This document shows, piece after piece, positions 1 through 12,979 of a stretch of DNA of 64,000 nt. The translations under genes and the position numbers were made by a program. Position 1 is the stretch's first letter, and every line of letters begins with the position of its first letter. Under the pieces are notes generated by a model. The model made no database searches and was not told the DNA's origin. It was given only the letters and a program-made list of their open reading frames with translations. The DNA comes from Pseudoscleropodium purum (lineage: Eukaryota; Streptophyta; Bryopsida; Hypnales; Brachytheciaceae), in NCBI GenBank assembly GCA_963969395.1, contig OZ017799.1:16308501-16372500 (forward strand). The letters run 5' to 3'.

Positions 1-1
1 A

Positions 2-3000
2 TTTTCTGATTGGGACGCGGTTCTCCTTCTTGGGCCACTTGCCGACAAGTGCGCCGCCCCAAAGAGTCCTGATAAATATGAGGGAAGGTATGAGGTGTGC
101 AAAGAAGCTAGACGACGGTGTAAGGGGGTTGTCAACATCAGAGTGACGCCACTCAAAACCCCGTCTAATGCAGCAACTTCGTCCTCGTTTGCGGAGCAGG
201 TACAACCGATGGAAAATCCTAACCATGTACAAGCCCCGTTTCAGTTGGGTTGTTTTCATTTTTATTAGCTCTTGTAGTGTCTGTTCTGGACTAAGTTTTT
301 GGCTGGTTAAAGTGTGATGATTACTAGTAGAATTAAATTATTAGTGGTTGAGATTGTAGAAGTAGTCAATGTTGCTAGAAAGTTAACTCGTAATTCCATG
401 CGGTAAATATGAGTCACGTGAAATCTCCAACTGAAGTAGTTTGAAAATGATGTTGCAAGTAAAGACAACTCAAATTCATTGTGCGATGATGCTATTGCAG
501 GGTGCAAATGAAGATAACACAGACTCGAGTGACGATGAGGTTGTGGAGACCAACGGGATAACGACATGCAAGAAACATAGGCTTGAGGTGTGCGAGGAAT
601 GTGGCGTCGACAATGTGCAGAACAATAAGGAAATGAAGAAGGTAATATTCAATATGCTTACCCACATCGTGGATTGGGATTTAGTCACGATAATCTTTAA
701 TTTGGGCCTGCATATGAAGAGAAGGAAGACTAGTTTTCTGTGTCGTCTGTTGAATTTCGTACTGGTTAAGTACATATTGATAAGTATGTTTAGATGCAAC
801 ACAAGTCTGCCAAAAAGTAAATATTAAACGATGATCTTTTGAGCTCTATCTGCTTCTGGTAAGAATGGTAAGTCGGTTGATGTCGATAGCACAAGTGTAT
901 CAACTATCTTGCAGTGGCAATTAAGTCCGTTGGGGACTCTTTCTGTAGATAGTCTTCTGTATGTTGTTAATGGCACAGACTATTGGCTGTGGTTACAGAT
1001 ACTTGAAGAGATACGATACACTGACGAGAAGGGCTTCTGGTACTGTCTGGCTCATCGGAAGGAGATCTGCGGCATCTGCTTCGAATCTCACAGACACCAC
1101 AACGAGTTATTACGTGCCCGAAAGCCTGGCCAGGAGGTGGACGAGGATTCTCATGCTGTTCGAGAAAGACTTTTCCAACAGATGCTTGGTACTGTAGTCA
1201 ATGGAACGGGAAAAGTGTCTGATAATGATGATGACCCCGGTTGTGTTGACTTGCCGGCGGCAGATCGGAAGAAGAAATGTGAGTATTGTGGCAAGAAGGG
1301 CAACTTCAAGTGCAAGCGCTGCAACTTCACCTACTACTGTTCGAGAGCTCACCAAGCGGAGCTTAAAGCGAAGCACAAGATTGTGTGTGATCAACTAGAA
1401 GGGGTAAAGCTAACACACCACATGGAGAATTTACTTCGGTTTATAGGACCTCCACAGTCGGATGATGACATTGATGATGACGATGATAGGGATGTTTACT
1501 TGGACCCGCATTTGATGTCGATCAGGAGTCGCAGTGGATATACGAATGACCAACGCTATCAGGGCTCGTACGAGGATGCATTCATGAATGCTATCGACTT
1601 TGAGCCGGATGCGATAGACCCTCGGTTTTGGGGTGCGTGTGACTTCTGGGATGACGACGATGAAGATGAGGATGAATGGGTCACTGATGAGGAGGGGAAT
1701 GAGGAAAATTGTAAGGATTCCAAGCAGTCTGATACTTTGAATAGTAAGACAACAACCAATGCGAATGCGAGTGTCTCTCAAATGGAAGATTCCGATTCGC
1801 CGTCCTTGAACTTAGCACTTTCAAACGGTGATTCATCAGTGTCTGAGTTGAAAACGAACTCAGCTGTTACCAGCATAGGCTCTAGTGGTTCATCAGCCTG
1901 ACTCGAAGCTCTGTGCTCATTGTGGCAAGGGTGGGAAGCTGAGCGTGTGCTCGAGGTGCAAGGCTGCGTTTTATTGCTCGAAGGAACATCAACAGGCACA
2001 TTACCCCGCCCACAAGCGAGGTTGTAGGCAGCTGGGCGATACTCTGCAAACAGCTGCACTACCTGCAAAGAAACCTGGTGTGCAATGTTTTTTACTTTTT
2101 TTATTGTCTTTTTCATAACTTACAAAATCACTACAGCCTTGAATTTTCTATAAAACTGCTTCAAAATACTTCTCGTCTAAGGATGGCCAAAATCATCATC
2201 AATAATTATTTTTTTAACAAATCCAATTGTAGGCTTGTTTCACATTCATCCTTAAAAAAATTATGAATTGGAAGGTGGTATTGGATGTAAAAAAAAGAAA
2301 CTTTATTTATTTTCTCTACCTTCATTGTTGCAAAATAAAACTTCTCAAAACTTCCACCTCATTATTTGGAATTGAATAGTTCAAATTTTTATTAAGTAGT
2401 CATCACTCTACACAATCCAAAAAAATAATAATAAATTTTTTCTGAGAATATATTTTTAGCTGCCCAGTTTGACATTAAAATTTTTTTTAAATCTAACTTT
2501 ACAATATTTATTAGAATGATATGAAACAGAACTTAACATGTAGATTATGATGATTAGCATCCATCCTAAAATTTTCATGAAAAAACTCCCAATTATGAGA
2601 TTAATAGAGCTTGCTTGAGTTGACAAAAAGCCCAAAACGGGCTTCTGGGTGCTTTAGGGGTTAATAGTTTTGAAGCAATTCACCATATTTATACTATTGG
2701 CTGTTTGACATTTTATGTAGCGGAATCTACTCTTTTGGCTAAGTGCCTCCTAAATGTCCTTGAACCACGAATTTCCTCTACTAAACTTTTTGTTTTGGCT
2801 AAAATTCGTGCAAAAATTTGATCCACTGCAGGTGTGAAGGCTACAACGTGGGAGCAGCTGGAACACGAGGAGCCGTTTCCTTTGTATGGAAGAACTTTGG
2901 AGGTTAGAATCATATCACAACCCCACTTCTTACGGGGTGTTTGCGAGGGTAGTGATTCCCGAGGTCAGGTACGGCGATTGGCATTTTACTGCAAGTCGCT

Positions 3001-3130
3001 TCCCAAGGGCTTGAAGATGGGTTGTGTCCTTTGCTGGCGCAACCCGTTGTTCCATCACTTCTTGGATGGTTCTTCTGGTGCTCGCATCGAAGATGAGGAT
3101 TTGCCCTTCGTGACATGCTCAGATAACTAA
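2..3130 (+). CDS. Protein with two MYND zinc fingers (5' end beyond window)
   Basis: Exons read: 501-641, 999 to about 1710 or 1743, 1886-2077 and 2832-3130. An open segment at 2-199 ends in phase 0 at a GT donor and fits the exon at 501, so it may be the preceding exon; this is tentative. Zinc ligands in order are a C-x2-H-x4-C-x2-C motif (CKKHRLEVCEEC), a second copy in the next exon (CLAHRKEICGIC), a MYND finger around 1279-1389 (CEYCGKKG, then YYCSRAH), an acidic Asp/Glu-rich stretch, and a second MYND finger at about 1915-2030 (CAHCGKGG, then FYCSKEH). The last exon has a conserved-looking block (WRNPLFHHF, ARIEDEDLP) that may be an OB-like fold; that is inference. The frame change near 1885 needs an intron of about 142-175 nt, with donor GTAAGG at 1711 or GTAAGA at 1744 and acceptor after 1885. 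MYND fingers usually bind proline-rich partners. I cannot name the orthologue. Confidence 0.72.
2078..2831 (+). other. Long AT-rich intron of the MYND gene, with repeat end
   Basis: This is the intron between the second MYND exon and the last exon. Its GT donor and CTGCAG acceptor keep the frame (G plus GT makes a Gly codon). It is much more AT-rich than the exons. Near 2615-2664 it carries the end of a TTAA-type repeat (CTTTAGGGGTTAA), preceded by a small palindrome AAGCCCAAAACGGGCTT. That suggests a truncated copy of the element family described elsewhere in the window. Confidence 0.6.
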
Positions 3131-6100
3131 AAACTAGACGATCGGCTTCCAGAGATTAATGAACTTCGGAGACGTATATTCAGCAAGAGTAGAGAATTTT
3201 ACATGAATATGACTATATTACATACGGTTCACAGCATGGAGCTGGCGCTTCTTTCAATCACGTCTTGAATTACTTGGCTCTTTACCCATCACAAGGACTT
3301 CAATATGCTACTTTCAAGGTTCACGACATGGATCTCTTCTGGTGTTATCTCAGATTCTCATCTTCAACTACTGAGCTCCTCACCCAGGTGCAATATACAC
3401 TTTGGCCCTCGTTGTGTCCCATCACAATTTAGATTTTTTTGTAGGGAGCTAGCTTATTTCTACTCAGATTACGGTAGTCTCCTCACCTAACTATATCCTC
3501 GAGGTTGTAGTTTGTTTACGACTTGAGCTTCTAAGCTCCTATGGTGCCTTGGTACATCCTGGACAGAGTTGGCATTTTTTGGAACCGTATCTTGAGCTCT
3601 GGACTTCTCACCCAATTGCACGTATCCGTATCAGTTACATATTTTGAGTATCGTTTACTGGCTGTAGCCCAACGTGATTGTGGATTCCAGTAGTAGTGGT
3701 TTCGGCCTACCCAGATGCATTATGATCCAGCTTCGGCCCTCCTCGTGCCTGTGACATGCTATGCTTTTTTTTTTATGATAAGGTAGTAATTAGATAGACA
3801 AAAAGCAGGATTATAAGATTCTTAGCAGAGGTTGGCTTGAACCAGTGAGGGTCAACTGATTTCTGAACTCATGGTGCCACTCATCGTATCTACATACTTT
3901 CGGAAGTCCAATGCAAGCAATTCGTAGTAGTTGTGAGGTTTTCCTGGAATGATTATGCAGAAATTTTGTATGCACATGGCATGCATGGGGCTTAGGCATC
4001 CGCTTGACTAGTTGATGTATACGTGCTGCATAGCTCGACATTTATGACATGAAAAAACGTCACCCGAGTGTTTTCAGATTGCTTAGCATTAGGTCGTTAC
4101 CACCACAGGTTTGCAGTTCTTAGGATCGTCTCTCTCTTGGAGGTCCAAGTTGCTCCTTGTGGAAGATCATGTGCTGTTTTAATCATGCAAGAAATCCTAC
4201 ACTCGTGATAAAATCGTGAGCTGTGCACACGAATGTTGTCAGCTGCTTGTTGGCCAATTGCCCTTTCTCCTGAGTAGGTTGGATCGCACACACTGGAATT
4301 GGAAAAGTTGCCCTTCTACTTGCGATTATTGGCAATACCGAGTTGAAGGAACAAAGGTTAAATATTGATCATGGAAACAATTGCATTGAGAACTCGTGGA
4401 TTGAACAGCATGTCAATGTCATTGGTAAATCTCTATAGATGACACTTTGCCACTTTCATTATTGCAAGCTTGCTATGCTAGCAAGACTTTGGAATTTGCA
4501 TTGTTGATGTGCAAATTTTGGATTGAAATATTGTTGACTATCTTCAAACCTTTGTATTTCTAAAGTATATAGACCTTATATTGAAATTTAAAAGGATTAT
4601 TCATTATTCTATGAATTGCAATCATTTAGGGAAATAAAAAAATCACATTAGAATTGAATGGATGTGATGAGTCCCCTCTTGGGAACAATAATGGAAAGTT
4701 ATGTGTATGTTATAAAATAAGACACTAAGAAATGAGTTGACTTAAATACATGTAAAAAAATTATTTGTGGTTATATTACAAAAATATATTTTTAAATCTA
4801 ATGAAGATAAATGAGTGTAATAAAGAATAGGATAACAATGGGTTATCCTATCTTTTAATAGATAGTGAATTAGCTATCATTTCTTATATATCATATTCAT
4901 ATAAAATATTAATTCCAATAGGAGATATATTTTATACGTGTTGAGGGAGATTAGATGAACAATTGAAAAATTGAACAATAAACAAATCCATTCAAGATAT
5001 TTTGTATTTGATATGATTTTTTCTTGGTTTTCCTCAAAAAAATCCATGATAATTTCAAATTTTCCAAAAAAATTTAAAAATTATATGATTATTATAAGGC
5101 ATATGATTGGGGTCTAGGTGTAAAAATGAATATGTTTTGAAACTTCCTTACTTGAAAATGGAACCATCTTTTTATGATTGATATGTTATATCGTAGCTAC
5201 TATTATTGATAGTGCAATTAATGGACTTGATACTATTATTGTAGATAATAATTTTTTGACATTTTCATCCAATTTTATACTTGAATGCCACATTCTCATC
5301 CATAAATTTTATACCATAGTTTTTATTAACGGATCTCTTATGTACCTTCATTTTTTCCTATAATATGAAATAAACTTTGAAACAATATTCTTACTACAAA
5401 ATTGGTTATCTTTTCGTTTAACTATTTTTATATCTATTATTTTATCATAAACTATATCAACATTAAAAAGCAGTAGAAACTTTAAGATGGATGGTGGTTC
5501 CAAAAGTTGTGCAACCACTATTGTTTGCTATTATTAATTACAAAATACTCCTTTAGTTCCAAATTTCTTAATATTATTTTCAAAAAATTGATAGAAATGT
5601 CATCAAATTCATCAAATTCATTCTAATTGACCAAATTAAGAATTTAAGAAATAAATCCAACCACAAGGATGGAAAGAAATGCTACCACCTAATTTAGAAC
5701 CTACATTTTAGCTTGCTCTAAGCTACAATGAAAAAGATTATAACATAACTTGATTCAATAATGAAAATACCAAACTAAGATTGAACATTCATAATATTAA
5801 TAGACCCTAACTTGATGAATCTATCATCTTTTTCATTGAAAACTCCATTTCAAGCACAAATAACTCATTAGAAAGTTTAGAAGAGGAATACTCTACACTC
5901 AAATTGAGAGTCCCTTGTCCAAATCATTGATTTTTATAAATGAGACTTTTGTCAAATTGAAGTAATCATATATCAAACTTTGAACTCAAGATGTTCAAAA
6001 TATAAGGGATATTGCATATTTGTATCCATATACACACATCAATATTATAATATATGCATGTATATCCACATATATCCTTGTCTATGTGGTTTTGAAGGAA

Positions 6101-6540
6101 GAGACTAATTTGGATTGAAGGCTCCTTCTATGAATAGAAGACATTGGCAAGTAATTTTGAGTGCATAGTAAATTGGAAAGCTGGTTGATTGAAATATGAA
6201 CTAATTCTTCCTAATCATATGTGACACTAATTTACTAAAGTCAAACTATTTTCAATTAATGCAAGTTGAAATATTACTACATTGTAACAATGTCCAAAAA
6301 ATTAAAATTTTGTGGCAACACTAATTTCTCCTTCTCCCTATGAGGATAATAAAAAATCAATATACTTGTTGGGCACTTTTACATTTCCATCCCCTTAAAA
6401 AAGAACTTCTCTTCCACAACATCCATTAAAAAAATTCATCCAGAATCTTCATTTGAGAAAATTCATCCATAATGGTCATCCACAGGCAGTTTTAGTCGTA
6501 AAATCAGAGTAATACAGTTCCTGCTTGTAACTGTCGTGCC
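3131..6540. other. 3' flank and AT-rich spacer without a clear gene
   Basis: From 3131 to 3268 the reading frame of the MYND gene stays open after its stop (see findings). From 3270 to about 4320 base composition is moderate and resembles a long 3' UTR or decayed sequence; no convincing coding exon or RNA gene was seen. From 4320 to 6500 the sequence is strongly AT-rich and holds only short chance reading frames. Confidence 0.5.
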
Positions 6541-6673
6541 CTAATTTCGTTTCCTTTCTCGCAGCCCTAAGAGCCGCGGAAGCTTTCCGAACTCCTCCTT
6601 TTGCATTTTGCACTTCCGCAAGCGGTCGCCCTGCATCTTGCGCTTCGTTCCTCGACCCACAAGCTCGAGCACC

Positions 6674-7940
6674 ATGGCGGAGCAGGTGGAATCCCGTTTC
6701 ACAATTCCTTGAATGTAGCGCTTCTCGAAATTACAATCGCTTTTCAAGGACGTTTCGGAACACGTCGGGGGTTTGTGGTTGAGGTTTAGGGTTTTATTGA
6801 TGGTAGCTTGTTGGGTTTGTGTGTTCTTGCAGACCGAGAAGTCGTTTCTGAAGCAGCCCAAGGTTTTCCTCAGGTACGGATTCGCAACTTATAGAGTTTG
6901 AGGTTTGACGGATTTGGTATTCAGATTTTTCTTGGTTCTGTGAATTTTAGGTCATTTAGTCGAACTTTTGGTTGGGAATGTACAGCACCAAGGCTTCGGC
7001 CAGGGGAAAGGCACCAGGAAAGGCTGGAACTCGGTTCTGGAAGAACGTAGGTCTAGGCTTCAAGACGCCACGAGAAGCTATTGAAGGTATTGACACACGC
7101 CTAATTTTGTACACTGTGCTTATGTTGATTTTGGTGACTAAATCCGTGACGTTGTAAGGTTTTGGGGAGTGTTGGAGTGATTGTTAGCTTTATGAAAAGT
7201 GTCTCGGGGAGACATTAGGGTTATGATTACCAGGGAAATATGGGGTTCTTTGTGGTATTTTGAGAAGGAGTGCTTGTTTCCAGGCACTTACATTGACAAG
7301 AAGTGCCCCTTCACTGGTGATGTCTCGATCCGAGGCCGCATCCTCACTGGAACCGTGAACTGCACAAAAATGACCCGCACTATCACCATTCGACGGGATT
7401 ACCTCCACTTCGTTAGGAAGTACCAGAGGTGAGTCTATTTGAATCATATGAAGGTGGTATTGGATTGATTGCACACAATCTGTGCGGTGGTGAGTCGGAA
7501 TGACATTCGTGGCTCAGTACATGTCTTCTGCAACTTCAATGCGCTGCTGCTTTTATTTATCAAGCAGTATTATTTTCCAGGTACGAGAAGAGGCACTCGA
7601 ATTTGGCTGCCCACGTTTCTCCTGCTTTCCGTGTGAAGGAGGGCGACAAGGTCATCGTTGGCCAGTGCAGGTTAGATATCATCGCTATATGCACGTTGCA
7701 TCAATGTGGTAGCACGAAGATTAAGTGATGTTATGTACATACCGATGGAATCATTTTGCTTCTCTTTCAGGAATTCCAGTGACGATCAGGTTCACCGTCG
7801 CTGAGAACTTATTTCGCTGACCAGTTCTCCTTCTCCTTCTCTTCAGGCCACTCTCGAAGACTGTGAGGTTCAACGTCTTGAAGGTGATTCCCATGGGCGC
7901 TTCTGACGGAGGAAACAAGAAGGTGTTCACGGCCGTATAA
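6674..7940 (+). CDS. RPS11: 40S ribosomal protein S11 (uS17)
   Basis: Structural protein of the small cytosolic ribosomal subunit that binds 18S rRNA. Coding exons: 6674-6685, 6833-6873, 6986-7086, 7284-7428, 7581-7670 and 7847-7940. They total 483 nt, or 160 residues plus stop, the same length as the Arabidopsis protein. The first exon codes only MAEQ, the usual start of plant S11. Conserved blocks are [83 protein letters not shown] and a lysine-rich C-terminus. All junction phases close. Intron 1 holds a telo-box-like TTTAGGGTTTT, a motif common near plant ribosomal protein genes. Intron 5 holds a second good acceptor that would truncate the protein (see findings). Confidence 0.97.
6785..6795 (-). 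promoter_or_regulatory. Telo-box in RPS11 intron 1
   Basis: TTTAGGGTTTT is the complement of the AAACCCTAA telo-box. This motif is enriched near the starts of plant genes for ribosomal and translation proteins, often in the first intron or leader. It lies 100 bp after the start codon. The role is inferred from position and gene class. Confidence 0.5.
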
Positions 7941-9260
7941 AGTCCTTCAGTCCCCTAGATGCTCCGGCAGGGAATTTTGCCACCTCCACTTCTTGAAATG
8001 TAAACTTCGCAGGCACCATCTATCAGAATTGGTTCGTGCTAGCATTATATGAAGTCCGGATTCGGCTGCTTGTCATGTTTATTCTTTTACCTCATCTTTT
8101 GCACTTGCAATCAACACTCAATATCTATGTTACCTCTGGAAAGACAGTCTGTCTGATAAGTTTGCTCTCTGCTCTCATGCATTTGTAATCTGATTGAGAG
8201 GTGTATCACAAATTTGCGAATTGGAACCTGGACGAACTTTTTATCTTAGGTTGCATAGTATTGTTATCATTCTAGCATTGATTCATATTAGATCTCTTCT
8301 GCAAGCTCTGATTCACTTCAGCTCATCATGACGTGTACAGAAGTTTGCACTACCGGGATCTGCCAAATTGGAGGAGTCCTCTTCATGCCCTCGTATTTGT
8401 GTTGTATCTAGGCTGATTCTAAAAAAATTTAACTTAAATTCATGCCTTCTACACGTCATAAAATTTTCAGATCTTTTAGTGAACATATGCGAGTAATTTA
8501 AGAATAAAAGAATGAAATTTGTATAATCTTTCAAAAAATGTAATGAAAAAAATTGACTCAGCTTCGATCTAAAATTATAAGGCGTAGAGTGAGTTTGGTG
8601 GTCGTGTCCTTTACGGTTATACGAAAATGGCTTTTTTAACGTACTTTCATCCATTGCATGCAGCTTCCTGTACGAAGCTCTTCAAAACATTCTTAATCCG
8701 CCGTATGGGGATTATATCTTAATATTTGATAGGTTCAAATTATAACTTCCAAAGTTGAATACCTAACCCTCTTGTGATATGTTACAACGTTTTGTGTTAA
8801 ATTAGGGTAATAATCTTTCTTTCTTCCCTTTGCAAAGAATACAATTAAGTTTGTCTTTTCGACCTATAGATGAAGTTCCCTTCAAATCTCCTCAAGTGGG
8901 ATAGGGGTCTTATTGCTTGTTTAAAATTTGTTCACTTAAGACATGCAAAAGTGAAAAATGAACATTGCAGACTTTGCAGCCTAAATGTGGTGTTTACTTA
9001 GTTGTATTTTTTGTTAGAAGTGGGTCTATTAGATTGAAATATTTCAAAAAAATGCAAAAAATAGTTCTTGTCAATGATTGTTTCAAAACTAAACTTGAGG
9101 AACTTGGCCTATTATTTAAGGGTTAACCACTTGCACAATATAATTGCCCTTTAATATGAATGTATCTTTGGGACAAATATTACCTTGATGTAATTTTATC
9201 CTCAATGATTAATAGCTATATTAATCCCTAAAGAATAAAGGTTGTTCTTAAAAAAAATTG

Positions 9261-10191
9261 TTAACTCCTAAAGGACCGACTTGCTATTTTTTAGCAATGT
9301 AGTGATTTTGGGCAAGTACTTGTGACTAGAAATTTTCATATTTTAGGCTAAAATTTTAATAGAAGGTATGGATAAGGAATATCTATCATGTGCACTAAAT
9401 TTTATGACATTTGGAAATAAGAGTTAAAAGTTATTGCATAATATGTTGTTGTTTTACCCATGTGGGCACTTTGGGCAAATAAATAAAAATTACTATTTTC
9501 AAAAACAAAAATTTGATATTGGTTTTCTAAATTTATACATAATTGGAAAGCTTTGAATCATTTCACTTTGATCAATGAGTCATATGTTATGAGGAGTTTT
9601 AGTTTACGGGCAATTATAGATTCTCTACTCTAAAATAAACTTTGAAGTCGTTTACTAAACTCAATTTTCAATTTTTTTCAAAAAAAAAAAAGAAATCATA
9701 GGGTAAAGATTGTTTAATACAACATTACAACCATTGGGATTGACATTTTTCAATTCTATAATTAAAATCTTAACAACTTAGTATTTTGAATTATTTTCTA
9801 TTTTTTTCTACTTACTATTTTTTTCCTATATGTTATACAATTCCAAATAATTTGAAATTTTTTTAGCATGTAACCAACTTGTTTAAGAAAAAAAATCCAA
9901 AGAAGTACCAACATTTAAGACATTTTTTCATAGAAAAGTAGGCTTATGAAGTGTAGCTACTATGTTTTTTGTAAGGTAGAAAAAATGATTTTAGTGAATT
10001 TGAATGCTTATATCTTGTAATCCATATGGTGGAAATTTCTAAAATTTTTACCACATGTTTACAAGTGAGCATACTACAAGATCTTACATCTATGTATATA
10101 AAAATAAGTTCAAAAATTTGGTTCTTGTACTAGAAATGGCAGTTTTAAAGCATTTTGGGTGAAGATATAGTTAAGGAACTTAAGGGATTAA
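9261..10191 (+). mobile_element. TTAA-type inverted-repeat element, copy A1
   Basis: Left end TTAACTCCTAAAGGACC; right end CTTAAGGGATTAA, which is TTAATCCCTTAAG on the other strand. The interior shares long stretches with copies at 36928, 53329 and 59920, including GGGATTGACATTTTTCAATT, TTTTTTCCTATATGTTATAC and AATGGCAGTTTTAAAG near the right end. No transposase frame is present. Confidence 0.65.
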
Positions 10192-11023
10192 AAGTTGCCA
10201 ATTTTTTGTGCAATCACCAAAATTGGAAGTTATAACTATTTATATGAATTCCAACCAAATACTAAAGTATAGTAGACTATTATATCAATACATTGAATAA
10301 ATTTCAAACCATTTGACCATGTTGATTGCAAAATTACAGCATGTGAAGTTTGAAGAATATTTTATTTAATGTTGTTGTACACTTGGACAAAAATGATAGC
10401 CTTTAAGTCCTTTTGGATCAACAATTTTTCTCTACACAAAATGGGGACTTATAGCATTCATTCATATTTCTTGTTATGTATGCTTATACAAAATTTTAAA
10501 AGCAAATAAGGGGGCTATTTTACTCTAAATCAACTTGTAAGTAATCTAACAATACATTAGCAATTTTTTTTAATGATTTCTTATACACTATAGAATTTGT
10601 TTTTTTGAAATCCAAATGGTGAAATCATAGAACCAAACATTTAAAATCTGTGGAAATAATTTCAAAATCTTTGACTTTGCAGAGTGCAAAGTTATAATGT
10701 TCAAATCTAGAAGAAAATGTTTTTTTTAAAATCAAAATTCCCTAGACATAGTTAACAAGGGTTGACTCCTATTAGTTGTGAATTTAGAAGGGATTAGCAA
10801 AGATGCTACATAGATGCTAAAATTGCTTATATTGCTCCAATTTTTTTGATCGGTGTAACTTTTTATCAGGACTACCAATTGTATTTTTTTAAATCCTACA
10901 ATAGTGGTTGGTGTATGCACTTTGTGTCAAATTTTTAGAATTATTTATTCAAAATTGATTTTGTAGGAACCTATCCAAACATTCATCTATTTGTTCAAAG
11001 GATAATCGCCTTGTAGGGGTTAA
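10192..11023 (-). mobile_element. TTAA-type element, copy C2, next to copy A1
   Basis: The end at 11023 reads TAGGGGTTAA. On the reverse strand the interior matches the copy at 35897-36851: the terminal stretch with GATAGGTTCCTACAAA, then later AAATTTCAACC-like, TGATTGCAAAATTA-like and GAATTC blocks in the same order. The left end abuts copy A1 and is less clear. No coding frame was seen. Confidence 0.5.
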
Positions 11024-12979
11024 TAACAAATGACACATGGTATATGCAATGTAACCTCATTCCATGAAAGGTGTATGAAGTGAAAAGTGAGAGCAACATG
11101 CAAATTAGAAAGCAATTAGGAAGCTTGCAATTATTCATAGGAGTTGTTAGGTGCACACTAATATGTTAACTTTGGTATGCGCATGCTAAGTAATTTATCA
11201 ATGATCAATCCACAATACCTAAAAGAAGATGAATTACAAACACATATCTTGAAGTGAGATTTTTCTTGTATTTTGGGCCTTCACATGTAGTTTACCATCA
11301 TTTACAGTTTTAAGTGAAGTTGAAAAATTGTAGATTAATTCCTACTTGATAATCAAAACTGCCCTCTAAAATCCACATGGTTGATTAAATCAATTTATAG
11401 AATACAATTAAGAAATATGCACTTCACAACCATTGTATGTCCGATTAATATTCACATCTATATCCATGTCTACTAAAAGATAGAGTCTAAAAATAAATGC
11501 TAAAATTGAATTTCCACTTACATTTGAAGAGGCCTAAACACCCAAACCCAATCACAAGATAACACATGACCTTGCTTTTGCTCAAAAAATGACTTAATTT
11601 ATGGTATATTCACCCAAAAGCGCCACTTCTTTAATTCATACCACCAACACTTTGACCATAAGTTGCCACCTTCTTTTATCCAAAACCACTACAAAACTCT
11701 CAAGTGCAACTAATGAAGTTTGAAAAGTTGTTTGAGGAAACTAATAGAAATTGAAGCATTTCTTGCTACAACGGTGGAAATTCCATTTTAATAAGAGCAT
11801 AGTGAAATGTTGGAAAATAATGATTTGGTTGGCAAAAAATTATGAAATGATAGGTTGGATTATATTGGAGAGGCCTAGATTCTTTTAAGAAAATCATTTG
11901 ATTTGAACCACCACCTTATTCTTTAGTACCACGGGGCCAAATTTTCCAATATCAATATAAATATCTACTTTTCATCATACAAAAGTATATATTTTTTACC
12001 AAAGTGTTCTCATTTCTATTTACAATATAGACAAAATCATCAGTTTTGGATGAAAAAAATGCATGAATAGAATGGAAAAGTGTTTTTGGGTCCCAAAGAT
12101 GGATGAATGTAGAACTCCAATCCTTCATCAAATTATGAGTGATTACCATCTTGACACTTTTTCAAAAAGTAAAAAAAAGGGTTGATTTGGATTACGTATC
12201 TAGTAGTGGCAGAAAAAATTGTAATTTTAAGTAACACCTTAAAGTTTCAAGTACCTACATAAAATACCTATTTTTTGCTTCATAGCAAACCAAATTTGCA
12301 TGTGAAAATGCCAAGTCTTGGATTTGAATCTTGAGTAAATTAAAAAAGTGGCTATTTATGGGGGTTCTATTTATAAATATCTCTTTAGTGCTTCAAAGTT
12401 TGAAATGTGATGTTCCCTAGTGATTCTATGACCCATTGTAGCGACCTATAGCATATTGCTTCTAAAAAATTTAGATTCTATTTGCAATATCTTTCCCTAT
12501 AGTTTGCTAATTTGTTTGAACAAAAATTTCACTATGTGGCCATACTAAAGATACTAAAACTCTTATATTGTCCTATTAGCACCACCTTCCATTTGTTGTC
12601 ACCTAAGGTAGGACTTGGAAGGATTGAAAAGGGTTGAAAAAGTACCCCTGTATATATCCTCCAATGCTCTTCCAAATTTCAATAGATGAAAAATCTAAAT
12701 TGCTACATATTCTTAGAACAATTTTGTTTTTTTGGATGAATAATTTAAGTTTCATCTACATTTTTCACACTTCATCCATTTCTATATATGTAAGGTGGGG
12801 CCCTTCAAATGCACCACTGGCCCCAAACCACCATCTCTCTATTAGGTTAGGTTGTTTGTTTGTCACGTTGAAATCTCCCAGACCGTGCGTCTCCCATTCA
12901 TGTGTTTGGTATCGTCGGAAAGTCCTTGGCAAAGAGGGGTGCACGGGCTTGGTTTCATGGCATTTCAACCCAAGGCCTG

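Noticed and set aside
12260..12350. Possible second SINE head (GGATTTGAATCTT as a B box)
   Set aside because: The A-box match is weak and the spacing poor; not strong enough to call.
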